From positions 1-38,046 of the forward strand of contig NZ_LELA01000128.1 of assembly GCF_001677955.1 (NCBI RefSeq): a DNA stretch of 38,046 nucleotides, given 5' to 3'. The position numbers were made by a program, and so were the translations under genes. This stretch comes from Chryseobacterium sp. BGARF1. Lineage in GTDB: Bacteria; Bacteroidota; Bacteroidia; Flavobacteriales; Weeksellaceae. A model generated the notes under the pieces. That model was given only the letters and a program-made list of their open reading frames with translations, made no database searches and had not been told where the DNA came from. Shown here piece by piece: positions 15,187 to 24,106 of this stretch; the stretch's first letter is position 1, and each line of letters starts with the position of its first letter.

Positions 15187-17787
15187 ATGAAAAAAATTTA
15201 CCTAATCATTTCCTTGATTATGTTCACCGTGTTTAATGCACAAATTGTGAATATTCCTGATGCTAATTTTAAAGCAAGATTACTATCTGCGAATGTTACA
15301 ACAAACAACCAGATCGCAAGTAACAATTCTGGACAGGCTATAAAAATTGATACCAACAGCAATGGAGAAATTGAAGTTTCTGAAGCTGCCAATGTAGCGT
15401 TTCTTACTATTTCTGTCTCCTCCATAAATGATATTACGGGAATTCAGAGTTTTTCAAATCTTAAATCATTAACGTTATTTGGATTTGGTGCTACAACTAT
15501 TAATGTAAGTGGTTTAGACAAACTAAATTATCTAACAATTCAAGCATTAAATAATTTAACATCAATTGATATTTCAAATTGTACAAATCTTGAGAATTTG
15601 AAAATAACCAGTTGTTCTGCTTTAACTTCTTTAAGCCCCGTTTCTTCTTCCATAAAAAATATAGGCGTCTTTAGTGGAAATCTTAATCAGCTGGATGTCA
15701 CAGGCTGTCCCGCGCTTGTAGGACTCTCTTTACAATCTACAAAAATTACCACTCTTAATTTATCAAATTTTCTGAACCTTAAAAATGTTGATCTTTTAAG
15801 TAACTCCCAACTTCAAAATATCAATTTTCAAGGATCAAATAAACTCTATTCGATCTCTATATCAAGTTGCGGGCTTTCCAATGTAAGTGTTGCTAATCTT
15901 CCGGAGCTATGGAAACTTGAATGTAGCAACAATGGAAGTTTAAATACAGTAAGTGCAACAAACTGTGCCGCTCTTGAAAGACTGGTATTAAATTATAATA
16001 ATAATCTTACAAACTTAAATGTAAATAATCTCCCAAGCATTTTGATTTTGGATATTTTTAAAAATAAGTTTAGCTCAATTAATATATCTTCTTTAGCATC
16101 CTTACAATTATTAAGATGTGACGAAAATTATTTCCAAACATTAGATCTTAGCCAAAACCCTGCACTTCTACAGCTGGAATGTACTAAAAACCTTTTACAA
16201 TCATTAGATCTTAGTCACAATCCTCTTCTTTACACTATAGCTTGTGGTTTTAATAATAATCTGCAAAACATAAATTTAAAAAGCGGAAGCCCGAATTTTC
16301 CATACGGTATGTCTATCAACAATCTTCCTCAATTGAAATTTATATGTATCGACAATAATAAATTAAGTGAGGCTTTAGCTATATTAACCAGTTATAACTA
16401 TAACAATGTGGTTGTAAATTCCTATTGTTCGTTCGTTCCTGGAGGAACCTTCCATACAATTCAGGGAAACACAAAATTCGACAGCAACAATAATGGTTGT
16501 GATGCAAATGATTTAAATAAAGCTTTTCAAAAATTTAATATAACAAACGGAAGCACAGCTGGAAATATGATAGCGAGCGCTTCTGGAAATTATTCAATTC
16601 CGGTAAATACGGGTTCACATACAATTACTCCTGTTTTAGAAAACCCGTCTTACTTTAATATCTCTCCAACGAACTTTATCGCAAATTTCCCTGCACAAAC
16701 AAGCCCTTTAACCCAAAATTTCTGTTTGACAGCAAACGGAACGCACAATGATCTTGAAGTCGTAATTCTTCCAATAACCCCAGCTTCACCAGGTTTTGAT
16801 GCGAAGTATAAAATTGTCTACAAGAATAAAGGAACAACAACACAATCTGGAACTTTAGTATTTAACTATAATGATAATTTGATGAATTTCCTGAACGCTA
16901 CACTTTCTCCAAATTCACAAACTACCGGAGTTTTAAACTGGAATTTTACCAATCTTCTTCCATTTGAGACTAAAGAAATCACATTAACTTTTAATTTAAA
17001 TACTCCTACGCAAACTCCTGCTTTAAACGGAGGAGATATTCTTCATTATACTTCACAAATTAATGGAACTACTGATGAAACACCATCAGATAACATATTT
17101 ACATTAAATCAAACTGTAGTTAACTCTTTCGATCCCAATGACAAAACATGTTTGGAAGGAACTGCAATTACTCAGGCAAAAGTTGGAGATTACGTCCATT
17201 ATTTAATTCGTTTTGAAAATACAGGAACTGCAAACGCACAAAACATTGTTGTAAAAGATGAAATTGATATTTCAAAATACGATGTATCTAGTTTGATTGC
17301 ACTTAATGCAAGTCACAATTTTGCAACGAGAATTACAGGAAATGTCGTAGAATTTATTTTTGAAAACATTCAACTTCCTTTTAATAATGCTACAAATGAC
17401 GGGTACGTTTCATTTAAGATCAAAACAAGATCCAATTTAACATTAGGCGACAGTTTCAGCAATTTGGCAAAAATTTATTTTGATTACAATCATCCGATTA
17501 TTACCAACACTTATACAACTACGGTTCAGAACGTATTAGGTACTTCAGAGATCAGCAATGATAAACCTGAACTTAGTATTTATCCGAATCCAGTGAAAGA
17601 CGTTTTAAATATTCAATCGAAAAATCAAATTGTAAAAGCTGAGATCTACGATGTAAACGGAAGAATTTTGATTTCTACTTCTTTAAAAGGTAATTCTATA
17701 CATGTTTCTGAACTTTCGAAAGGTAACTACATTATTAAATTATTTTCAAAAGATAAGACGACAGTACATAAATTTATTAAGAATTAA
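15187..17787 (+). CDS. Secreted leucine-rich-repeat protein with T9SS type A sorting domain
   Basis: An 866-aa surface or secreted protein. A signal peptide (cleavage near FNAQ, residue 19) precedes an array of about 12-14 irregular leucine-rich repeats (about 60-405), e.g. LQTLDLSQNPALLQLECTKN, including tandem near-identical units. After a spacer (about 410-520), two Ig-like beta domains follow, the second with SFDPNDKTC...VGDYVHYLIRFENTG and a DYNHPIITN end, typical of a C-terminal module (DUF7619-like) common in Flavobacteriia. The last about 75 residues are a T9SS type A sorting domain (LSIYPNPVKDVLNI...GNYIIKLFSKD). LRR arrays of this kind usually bind proteins or glycans; a role in adhesion is inferred. 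Confidence 0.93.
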   Translation: MKKIYLIISLIMFTVFNAQIVNIPDANFKARLLSANVTTNNQIASNNSGQAIKIDTNSNGEIEVSEAANVAFLTISVSSINDITGIQSFSNLKSLTLFGFGATTINVSGLDKLNYLTIQALNNLTSIDISNCTNLENLKITSCSALTSLSPVSSSIKNIGVFSGNLNQLDVTGCPALVGLSLQSTKITTLNLSNFLNLKNVDLLSNSQLQNINFQGSNKLYSISISSCGLSNVSVANLPELWKLECSNNGSLNTVSATNCAALERLVLNYNNNLTNLNVNNLPSILILDIFKNKFSSINISSLASLQLLRCDENYFQTLDLSQNPALLQLECTKNLLQSLDLSHNPLLYTIACGFNNNLQNINLKSGSPNFPYGMSINNLPQLKFICIDNNKLSEALAILTSYNYNNVVVNSYCSFVPGGTFHTIQGNTKFDSNNNGCDANDLNKAFQKFNITNGSTAGNMIASASGNYSIPVNTGSHTITPVLENPSYFNISPTNFIANFPAQTSPLTQNFCLTANGTHNDLEVVILPITPASPGFDAKYKIVYKNKGTTTQSGTLVFNYNDNLMNFLNATLSPNSQTTGVLNWNFTNLLPFETKEITLTFNLNTPTQTPALNGGDILHYTSQINGTTDETPSDNIFTLNQTVVNSFDPNDKTCLEGTAITQAKVGDYVHYLIRFENTGTANAQNIVVKDEIDISKYDVSSLIALNASHNFATRITGNVVEFIFENIQLPFNNATNDGYVSFKIKTRSNLTLGDSFSNLAKIYFDYNHPIITNTYTTTVQNVLGTSEISNDKPELSIYPNPVKDVLNIQSKNQIVKAEIYDVNGRILISTSLKGNSIHVSELSKGNYIIKLFSKDKTTVHKFIKN

Positions 17788-17807
17788 TTTAAAAAAATAT
17801 ACTCATT

Positions 17808-17834
17808 AAAGACTGTCTTGTAGGCAGTCTTTTT
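17808..17834 (+). terminator. Intrinsic terminator of the LRR gene
   Basis: A stem AAAGACTG / CAGTCTTT, extended by one G-T and one C-G pair around TTGTA, continues into TTTTT. It starts 20 bases after the stop. Confidence 0.85.
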
Positions 17835-17877
17835 GTTTGATATTTTATTGTAATTTTATTTCATTAAACTATAAAAA

Positions 17878-18522
17878 ATGGACTTTCTAAGAGACCACTC
17901 CATTCAAAACGAATTGCTTTTGATTTTCATTTCCGTATTTCTCGGTCTTTGCATCGGCGCAGAAAGAGAATACAGAAACAAATCTGCAGGGCTGAGAACT
18001 TTTATATTGGTTTGTTTCGGGTCTTGCCTTTTCACCATTCTTTCTATTAAAATTGGGGTATCAAATCCCGATCGATTGGCTGCAAACATCATTACCGGGA
18101 TTGGTTTCTTGGGAGCTGGCGTTATTTTTAAAGGCGACAATAAGATCGACGGCATCACTACCGCCACAACAATTTGGGCAACTGCATCTATCGGAATGGC
18201 AGTCGGTTCGGGATATGTTTATTTGTCACTTTTAGGAACCGTTTTGGTTTTGTTGATTCTGAGTTCGCTCACTTATTTTCAAACGTATATTGATCATCGC
18301 CATAAAATTCGGGAGTATAAAATTGCAGTCTCCAACAGAGAAAATCTTGATTATTGTGAAGAATTATTTAAAATGAATCATTTAAAATTTGTCGTAGTAA
18401 AACAACAGTTTTCAAAAGGATCTTCCAATACAACCTGGGTTATTACGGGAAAAAACAGTCATCATGAAAATTTGATTCAGCAGATGATGAATGATGAAAA
18501 AATAGATTCTTTTCAGTTTTAA
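17878..18522 (+). CDS. MgtC/SapB-family membrane protein
   Basis: A 214-aa inner-membrane protein. The N-terminal about 135 residues contain four to five membrane segments with the family signature GAEREYRNKSAGLRTFILV (about 27-45) and ITGIGFLGAGVIFKGD...GITTATTIWATASIGMAVG. The C-terminal about 70 residues form a soluble domain, as in MgtC proteins with an ACT-like tail. Members are linked to Mg2+ homeostasis, acid survival and, in pathogens, modulation of F-type ATPase, but the biochemical activity is not settled. No Mg2+-responsive leader element is evident upstream. A mismatched hairpin at 18550-18578 is the only candidate terminator. Confidence 0.9.
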   Translation: MDFLRDHSIQNELLLIFISVFLGLCIGAEREYRNKSAGLRTFILVCFGSCLFTILSIKIGVSNPDRLAANIITGIGFLGAGVIFKGDNKIDGITTATTIWATASIGMAVGSGYVYLSLLGTVLVLLILSSLTYFQTYIDHRHKIREYKIAVSNRENLDYCEELFKMNHLKFVVVKQQFSKGSSNTTWVITGKNSHHENLIQQMMNDEKIDSFQF

Positions 18523-18780
18523 AAATTCATTTTTATTAAAAAATTCAAATTTTAACAGATCAAGTATGTCTGCTAAAAAAATAAATAAATTCAAATATCT
18601 TTAATTTAAATTTATCCATAAACTGTAGTATTAATTTATATTCTTAATTCAGTTTATTTTAATAGCGATTTTCAAAATACACGATGATATGCAACAAATG
18701 ATGAACCGCGGAAAAGCTCAGGTTTAAAAGAAATTAAATATTACTTTTACAATGGAAAAACTAATATCCATAAGGGTTTC

Positions 18781-19362
18781 ATGGAAAAACTGCTGAATAT
18801 TTACAATAGTATAGAAGGTCTTTCTCAGGAAGAAGCTTTGTATCATGTTAACAAATTTGAGAAGATTGTTTTAGCTAAAAAAACAATGATTTTAAGGGAA
18901 GGAACCGTAGAAGATTATCTTTATTTTATCGACAAAGGGATCATTCGTTTTTTTGTCAATAAAGTACACCCTACAGAGCCATCAAAAGAAATTACATTTT
19001 CTTTAATTTCAGAAAATATGTTTTGTAGCGCTTACGATTCTTTCATTACCCGAAATCCTTGCGCTTATAATGTAGAAACGGTTCAGGAAACCGTGATGTA
19101 CAGAATTCATTTTGATGACCTTCAAAAGCTTTACGAAAGAAGTAAAGTCGGAAATTATTTGGGAAGAATTTCTGCCGAAAATCTATATGTACGAAAAACT
19201 CAGCGTGAAATCTCTTTACTTATGCACAGCGCAGAAGAGCGTTACAACAATTTGGCAAAGGCATTTCCGCATTTTATCAGAGAAATTCCTTTGAAACATA
19301 TTGCCTCTTACATCGGGATTACTCCACAAGCGTTAAGCCGCATCAGAAAACAGAATTTATGA
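18781..19362 (+). CDS. Crp/Fnr-family transcriptional regulator
   Basis: A 193-aa regulator with an N-terminal cNMP-binding-like domain (about 25-115; ILREGTVEDYLYFIDKGIIRFF) and a compact C-terminal HTH (IPLKHIASYIGITPQALSRIRKQ). The start is uncertain. The reading frame stays open upstream, but the only in-frame ATG is 18781. An out-of-frame ATG 29 bases earlier (18752) has the same following sequence (ATGGAAAAACT), which looks like a small duplication. The gene is isolated: 258 bp after the MgtC-family gene and 257 bp before the S46 peptidase on the same strand. Its targets are unknown. Confidence 0.85.
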   Translation: MEKLLNIYNSIEGLSQEEALYHVNKFEKIVLAKKTMILREGTVEDYLYFIDKGIIRFFVNKVHPTEPSKEITFSLISENMFCSAYDSFITRNPCAYNVETVQETVMYRIHFDDLQKLYERSKVGNYLGRISAENLYVRKTQREISLLMHSAEERYNNLAKAFPHFIREIPLKHIASYIGITPQALSRIRKQNL

Positions 19363-19536
19363 ACATAGGTTCATTTTTTTGCTTGAAAATTATCACTTAT
19401 TTTGCACCGCTAAAGAAAACACAAGTGATGAAATTTTCTTTCTCAGAATCAATGATATAAAAACATCACAGTGTAAAAGATTTTTGAAATTTATTTTACA
19501 ATCATCTTCAATTGAAAAAAAACATATCCCGAAAGG

Positions 19537-19570
19537 CCCTTCCTAAATTTTATTTTTAGGAAGGGTTTTT
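19537..19570 (+). terminator. Strong hairpin terminator or leader between crp-like gene and DPP11 gene
   Basis: A perfect 11-bp stem CCCTTCCTAAA / TTTAGGAAGGG with a 7-base T-rich loop is followed by TTTTT. It lies 175 bp past the regulator stop and only 49 bp before the peptidase ATG. No clear TAnnTTTG box lies between it and the peptidase start. Confidence 0.8.
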
Positions 19571-19619
19571 CTTTTCCTAAAAAAATTAAAATGCGTATTT
19601 TAGACAAAATTTTTAAATA

Positions 19620-21761
19620 ATGATAAAACGTAATGTTCTTATTGCTTCTGCGTTCTTCAGTTTCTCTTGGGGAATTGCTCAGCAATACGGCGGAATGTGG
19701 ATTCCCACGGAGCTTAATGAAAAGGAAATGAAAGATCTTGGAATGAAAATTTCGGCTAAAGATATTTTTAATACTCAAAAACCAAGTATCAAAGATGCTG
19801 TAGTACAGTTCAATGGCGGTTGTACAGCCGAAATCATCTCGCCAAAAGGACTATTACTTACCAATCATCATTGTGGTTATGGACAGATTCAGGCGCATTC
19901 TACCGTGCAAAACGATCTTCTTTCTAACGGATTTTGGGCAAAAAACATGAGTACAGAACTTCCAAATCCGGGAGTAACTGTTGATTTTATTGTTGATATT
20001 AAAGATGTTTCTAATCAAATCTTAGAAAATACCGATAATCTTCAGGAGCCGGAACTGGCAAAACAAATCGCAAAAAATATTGAGATTTACAAAAGTTCTC
20101 AGAAAATAGAGAACTATCAGTCGATTTCTGTAAAACCGATGTACTATGGTAATAAGTTTTATGCTTACGTGATCGAAACTTATAAAGATGTACGTTTGGT
20201 GGGTGCACCTCCTCAAAGTATCGGAAAATTCGGAAGTGATACAGATAACTGGGTTTGGCCGAGACATACGGGAGATTTCTCGATGTTCAGAATTTACGCT
20301 GACAAGAACAACAAACCTGCAGAATATTCTAAAGACAACGTTCCTTACGTTCCGAAACATTATCTTCCGGTTTCAATTAAAGATAAAGCAGAGAATGATT
20401 TCACATTTGTATTCGGATTCCCAGGAAGAACTACAGAATATCTTCCGGCGATTGCAGTAGAAAAAATCATGAAAGAGATTGATCCTGCTAGAATTGCTGT
20501 GCGTGACGTTGCTCTGAAAACTTTAGACGAAAAAATGCGTACTGATGATGCTACAAGAATTAAATATGCTTCTAAATTTGCCTCTGTAGCCAACTATTGG
20601 AAAAAATGGATCGGTGAAGTGGAAGGTTTGAAAAAGTCTAACGCGGTACAGAAAAAAACAATGTACGAAGGTTCTTTGGTTGCTAAAAACCCTCAGGTAA
20701 AAATAACTTTAGACCAATTAAATAAATTATATAACGACCAGGCTCCTTATGCATTAAACAATGCATATTATGGTGAAGTTGTAAGAAATGCAGAAACGTT
20801 TGCATTGGCAAATATGTATTCAAACTACATTACTTCTGTGGAAGCGGGAAGAATGGATGAAAAAGGAACTGCAGCTTTTAAAAACAAACTAACTTCTTTC
20901 TACAAAGATTACAGCGCTGAACTGGATTCTAAAGTTACCGCTAAACTTTTAGCATTATACGCTAACAAAACCGATGCGCAATTTTTACCAGCTGGTTTTG
21001 ATAAATATAAAAATGAAGCTCAAAACATTACAGGTTTCGAAGAATTATCAAAAAATTCTATCATCACAGGAAGAAGTCAGGTGAATGGTGCCGCTCTTAA
21101 CGGAGATATTGAAAAAACATTTTCAAACCAGGATAAATTGATCAAAACGATTAAAAAAGATGCCGTTTATCAGTTGTTTATGAGTATTAAAGATACTTAT
21201 ATGAAAACTGCCGATCCTCAGTTTACAGGTTTACAGACCAAAATCGATGCGTTGCAAAAAACTTATATGGCGCAGCAAATGGCTACAGATAAAGACAGAA
21301 AATTCTTCCCGGATGCCAATTCTACGCTTCGTGTAACGTACGGAAAAGTAAAAGGATCTACTCCGAAAGATGCGGTAACTTATGATTATCAAACGCATTT
21401 GGCTGGAGTTATGGAAAAATACATTCCTGGAGATTATGAATTTGATGTTCCTCAAAAGCTGATCGATCTTTACAACAAAAAAGATTACGGAAATTACAAA
21501 GATAAAAGTGGTGATGTTCCTGTAGGATTTACTGCAACCAACCATACAACAGGTGGAAATTCAGGAAGCCCGGCTTTGGATGCACACGGAAATCTTGTTG
21601 GATTGAATTTTGACAGACAGTGGGAAGGAACAATGAGTGACATCAATTACGACCCACGTTTCAGCAGAAACATCATGGTTGACACGAAATATATCCTTTT
21701 TATTATTGATAAATTTGCCGACTCAAAATGGCTGATCGATGAGATGAAAGTTGTAAAATAA
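19620..21761 (+). CDS. dpp11: S46-family dipeptidyl-peptidase, DPP11 type (Asp/Glu-specific)
   Basis: A 713-aa periplasmic exopeptidase that removes N-terminal dipeptides from oligopeptides. It has a signal peptide (cleavage after WGIAQ) and mature start QYGGMWIP. The chymotrypsin-fold triad is visible: His84 in TNHHCGYG, a likely Asp218 in WPRHTGDFS, and Ser648 in GGNSGSPAL. The S46-specific helical domain lies between. Eighteen residues after the Ser is Arg666 (FDRQWEGTMSD). DPP11 has Arg at the equivalent site, which selects Asp or Glu at P1, while DPP7 has Gly there, so I assign DPP11. It supports growth on peptides and has a terminator 39 bp after its stop. Confidence 0.93.
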   Translation: MIKRNVLIASAFFSFSWGIAQQYGGMWIPTELNEKEMKDLGMKISAKDIFNTQKPSIKDAVVQFNGGCTAEIISPKGLLLTNHHCGYGQIQAHSTVQNDLLSNGFWAKNMSTELPNPGVTVDFIVDIKDVSNQILENTDNLQEPELAKQIAKNIEIYKSSQKIENYQSISVKPMYYGNKFYAYVIETYKDVRLVGAPPQSIGKFGSDTDNWVWPRHTGDFSMFRIYADKNNKPAEYSKDNVPYVPKHYLPVSIKDKAENDFTFVFGFPGRTTEYLPAIAVEKIMKEIDPARIAVRDVALKTLDEKMRTDDATRIKYASKFASVANYWKKWIGEVEGLKKSNAVQKKTMYEGSLVAKNPQVKITLDQLNKLYNDQAPYALNNAYYGEVVRNAETFALANMYSNYITSVEAGRMDEKGTAAFKNKLTSFYKDYSAELDSKVTAKLLALYANKTDAQFLPAGFDKYKNEAQNITGFEELSKNSIITGRSQVNGAALNGDIEKTFSNQDKLIKTIKKDAVYQLFMSIKDTYMKTADPQFTGLQTKIDALQKTYMAQQMATDKDRKFFPDANSTLRVTYGKVKGSTPKDAVTYDYQTHLAGVMEKYIPGDYEFDVPQKLIDLYNKKDYGNYKDKSGDVPVGFTATNHTTGGNSGSPALDAHGNLVGLNFDRQWEGTMSDINYDPRFSRNIMVDTKYILFIIDKFADSKWLIDEMKVVK

Positions 21762-21800
21762 GACTTATTTTATCTAAATCTAAAAGATAAGATTCAACAT

Positions 21801-21831
21801 AAAACCCTTGAAATTGCTTCAAGGGTTTTTC
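21801..21831. terminator. Terminator between the convergent DPP11 and Crp/Fnr genes
   Basis: A perfect 12-bp stem AAAACCCTTGAA / TTCAAGGGTTTT, loop ATTGC. T-rich on both outer sides, so it can serve both directions. Confidence 0.9.
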
Positions 21832-21840
21832 GTTTTTATA

Positions 21841-22410
21841 TTACAAAACTCCCGCTCTTACACGGCTTAAAGTTTCGGGTGACATCAACAGATAAGAGGC
21901 AATGTGTGCAACTGAAGCCCGTTTAGAAACAGATGGAAGCTCTCTACAAAATCGGTCATAGCGCTCTCTGGAATTTTCAAAGCGCCAAGAATCAGCTTTT
22001 TGCTGAGAAATGACAAGCTTATACTCCATTATCGCTCTGTATAATCGATTCATTTCAGGAAATTCATCGCAGAGTTTTTTCCATTTAGCATAATCCAGAA
22101 GAAATAATGTAGACGATTCCAAAGCTTCGATTAATAAACGGGTTGGTTGTTGTAAAAACAGACTTTCCAGGCAGGTCGCAATATTCCCTTCACAAGAGAA
22201 ATGTTCCGTTATATCTCGACCGTCTTTATAATAAAACTGACGAACCAACCCTTTTTCTACAATATAGAGATAACGGCTGATTGTACCTTCTTCTAAAATT
22301 ATCTCATCTTTTTGATATTGTTTTTGAATCATAATAGATTCAAACTTCAACATCAATTCTTCAGAAAGCTGTACTTTATATCTATCGAGTAAGTTTTTTA
22401 TAACATTCAT
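21841..22410 (-). CDS. Crp/Fnr-family regulator, probable activator of the MFS-VOC operon
   Basis: A 189-aa regulator with a cNMP-like effector domain (IILEEGTISRYLYIVEKGLVRQFYYKDG) and a C-terminal HTH (ASVAHIASYLLMSPETLSRVRAG). I place the start at the ATG at 22410 (MNVIKNLLDRYKV), because the reading frame further upstream runs into the divergent control region. It is divergent from the MFS transporter gene across 121 bp. That gap contains a CRP-style dyad (TGA-N6-TCA within AAAATGA...TCATTTT). The arrangement suggests autoregulation and control of the neighbour. It ends 10 bp past a shared terminator. Confidence 0.87.
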   Translation of the reverse strand: MNVIKNLLDRYKVQLSEELMLKFESIMIQKQYQKDEIILEEGTISRYLYIVEKGLVRQFYYKDGRDITEHFSCEGNIATCLESLFLQQPTRLLIEALESSTLFLLDYAKWKKLCDEFPEMNRLYRAIMEYKLVISQQKADSWRFENSRERYDRFCRELPSVSKRASVAHIASYLLMSPETLSRVRAGVL

Positions 22411-22462
22411 TATTCTAAAAAAATCAGGGTTTAAAATTAATACTTTTAATTGAAGCAATAAG

Positions 22463-22482
22463 AAAATGATATGCGTCATTTT
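22463..22482. promoter_or_regulatory. Crp-type operator dyad between regulator and MFS gene
   Basis: Perfect 7-bp half-sites AAAATGA and TCATTTT are separated by 6 bp (TATGCG), the spacing of CRP sites (TGA-N6-TCA core). The centre is about 33 bp upstream of the centre of the MFS gene's -7 box. Confidence 0.6.
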
Positions 22483-22501
22483 ACTTTCGTTAATCTGTCA
22501 T

Positions 22502-22509
22502 TAGCTTTG
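22502..22509 (+). promoter_or_regulatory. -7 element of the MFS-VOC operon
   Basis: TAGCTTTG fits TAnnTTTG exactly, 22 bp upstream of the ATG at 22532. The -33 position has TTT rather than TTG, consistent with dependence on an activator bound at the dyad. Confidence 0.6.
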
Positions 22510-22531
22510 CAGCATAATTTTAAAAACAAAC

Positions 22532-23686
22532 ATGGCTCAACAGAAATTACCGCGAGTACGTCTCAGTATTTTTTATTTTTATTTTATCATGGGATTGATA
22601 TTTGCCAGTTGGGCAAGCAGAATTCCGGATATCAAATCTTCTCTTAATTTAAACGACGGTCAATTAGGACAGGTATTATTTGCGATGCCTTTAGGACAAC
22701 TTTTGATGATGGTAGTTTCCGGTTATTTGGTCAACAAATTCGGAAGCAGAATTATTCTGATAACCGCAATGACTTTATATGCAATCGCACTCACATTTAT
22801 TCCGCAGGCAAATAGTTTTAATCTGTTGTTTTTAGTATTATTTTTCTTCGGTATCACTTCGAATATGGCCAATATTGCTGTAAACACACAAGCTGTCAGT
22901 TTAGAAGCGCTGTACAAGCGAAACATCATGTCTTCTTTTCATGGATTATGGAGCCTTGGTGGATTAACAGGCGGAATATTGGGCGCTGTTTTTGCAGAAA
23001 CAAAATTCTCCATTTTCACTCATTTAGTTATTATACTAATCCTCGGAGTTATTGGAATCATCATATTCAGTCGTGGTTTATTAGCTCAGGATATTAAAGA
23101 AAATTCAGATGCTAAAACTTCTAAAAAAGCATTCAAACTAGATTCAGCAATTATTATTTTAGGGTTGATAGGATTTGGAAGTATGTTCTGCGAAGGAACA
23201 ATGTTCGATTGGAGCAGTGTTTATTTTTCCACAATTATAAAACCTGATGAAACTTTCGTACGACTAGGATACATCGCAAGTATGGGTGCAATGACATTTG
23301 GGCGTTTTGTTGCCGATCGATTTGTAAACCGTTATCAGGCTTCCGTTGTCTTAAGATTTTGTGGAATATTAATCACATCAGGATTATTATTAGCTACTGT
23401 TGCACCGGGATTAATTATCTCAACTTTCGGCTTTCTGTTGATAGGATTAGGTGTTTCTTCTATCGTTCCCATCTGTTACAGTGCAGCAGGAAGATTAAAG
23501 ACAATGTCTGCAAGCATCGCTATTACAGCAGTTTCCTCTATCAGTTTTCTGGGTTTCATGATTGGGCCACCATTAATAGGTTTGCTTTCAGAGATAACTG
23601 ACCTTAGAATTGCATTATTAGCCGCATCTTCTTTCGGAATTTTAATTATTGTACTTTCTTATCAATATAAATCAATTAAATTTTAA
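22532..23686 (+). CDS. MFS transporter (YbjJ-like)
   Basis: A 384-aa inner-membrane carrier with about 12 predicted spans in two six-helix bundles. The N-terminus carries the motif FASWASRIPDIKSSLNLNDG, seen in the YbjJ/FucP-like group. GYLVNKFGSR corresponds to the MFS loop 2-3 motif A, and SSFHGLWSLGGLTGGILGA is in helix 5. The substrate is unknown; related proteins are mostly uncharacterised, with sugar or drug export proposed. The VOC gene follows after 11 bp and is surely co-transcribed. The divergent Crp/Fnr gene and the dyad operator suggest inducible expression. Confidence 0.88.
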   Translation: MAQQKLPRVRLSIFYFYFIMGLIFASWASRIPDIKSSLNLNDGQLGQVLFAMPLGQLLMMVVSGYLVNKFGSRIILITAMTLYAIALTFIPQANSFNLLFLVLFFFGITSNMANIAVNTQAVSLEALYKRNIMSSFHGLWSLGGLTGGILGAVFAETKFSIFTHLVIILILGVIGIIIFSRGLLAQDIKENSDAKTSKKAFKLDSAIIILGLIGFGSMFCEGTMFDWSSVYFSTIIKPDETFVRLGYIASMGAMTFGRFVADRFVNRYQASVVLRFCGILITSGLLLATVAPGLIISTFGFLLIGLGVSSIVPICYSAAGRLKTMSASIAITAVSSISFLGFMIGPPLIGLLSEITDLRIALLAASSFGILIIVLSYQYKSIKF

Positions 23687-23697
23687 AATATAAACGT

Positions 23698-24087
23698 ATG
23701 AAAATTGACCATTTAGCTATTTGGGTAGACGATTTAGAGAAAATGCGTGAGTTCTATCTGAACTATTTTAGTGTAACATCAAACGAAAAATACACCAACA
23801 CCAAGAAAGGCTTTACGTCTTACTTTTTAGACTTTGGCGAAGATAAAACACGAATTGAATTAATGAATAGACAAGATATCATTCAAGAACCTGATAAACG
23901 AGGATTTATGAAAGGGATTGCTCATTTCGCTATTTCTGTTGGAAGTAAAGAAGCCGTAAATGATTTAACAGAAAGACTGCGTGCAGATAACTATACCATC
24001 GAAAGCGAACCCCGAACCACCGGTGATGGTTATTACGAAAGTGTTGTTTTAGATCCCGAAGGAAATTACGTAGAAATTTCTATGTGA
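23698..24087 (+). CDS. VOC-family (glyoxalase/bleomycin-resistance-like) protein
   Basis: A 129-aa two-module VOC protein (two beta-alpha-beta-beta-beta units). Potential metal ligands are His5 (MKIDHLAI), Glu54 (RIELM), His76 (IAHFAIS) and Glu126 (NYVEISM), the same H/E/H/E arrangement as glyoxalase I. The family includes glyoxalases, dioxygenases and drug-binding resistance proteins, so the reaction is not determined. Pairing in one operon with an MFS transporter under a Crp/Fnr regulator fits detoxification of a small electrophile or antibiotic. This is inference. Confidence 0.85.
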   Translation: MKIDHLAIWVDDLEKMREFYLNYFSVTSNEKYTNTKKGFTSYFLDFGEDKTRIELMNRQDIIQEPDKRGFMKGIAHFAISVGSKEAVNDLTERLRADNYTIESEPRTTGDGYYESVVLDPEGNYVEISM

Positions 24088-24106
24088 TCTGAAAATTTTT
24101 CACAAC

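Noticed and set aside
15187..17787. Reading the regular LRR DNA as a tandem-repeat or CRISPR-like array
   Set aside because: The periodicity is at protein level (leucine-rich repeats) inside one open frame; there are no conserved DNA repeats with unique spacers.
19491..19778. 95-aa minus-strand frame across the DPP11 start
   Set aside because: It crosses the terminator hairpin and the signal-peptide region of a certain gene; a shadow frame.
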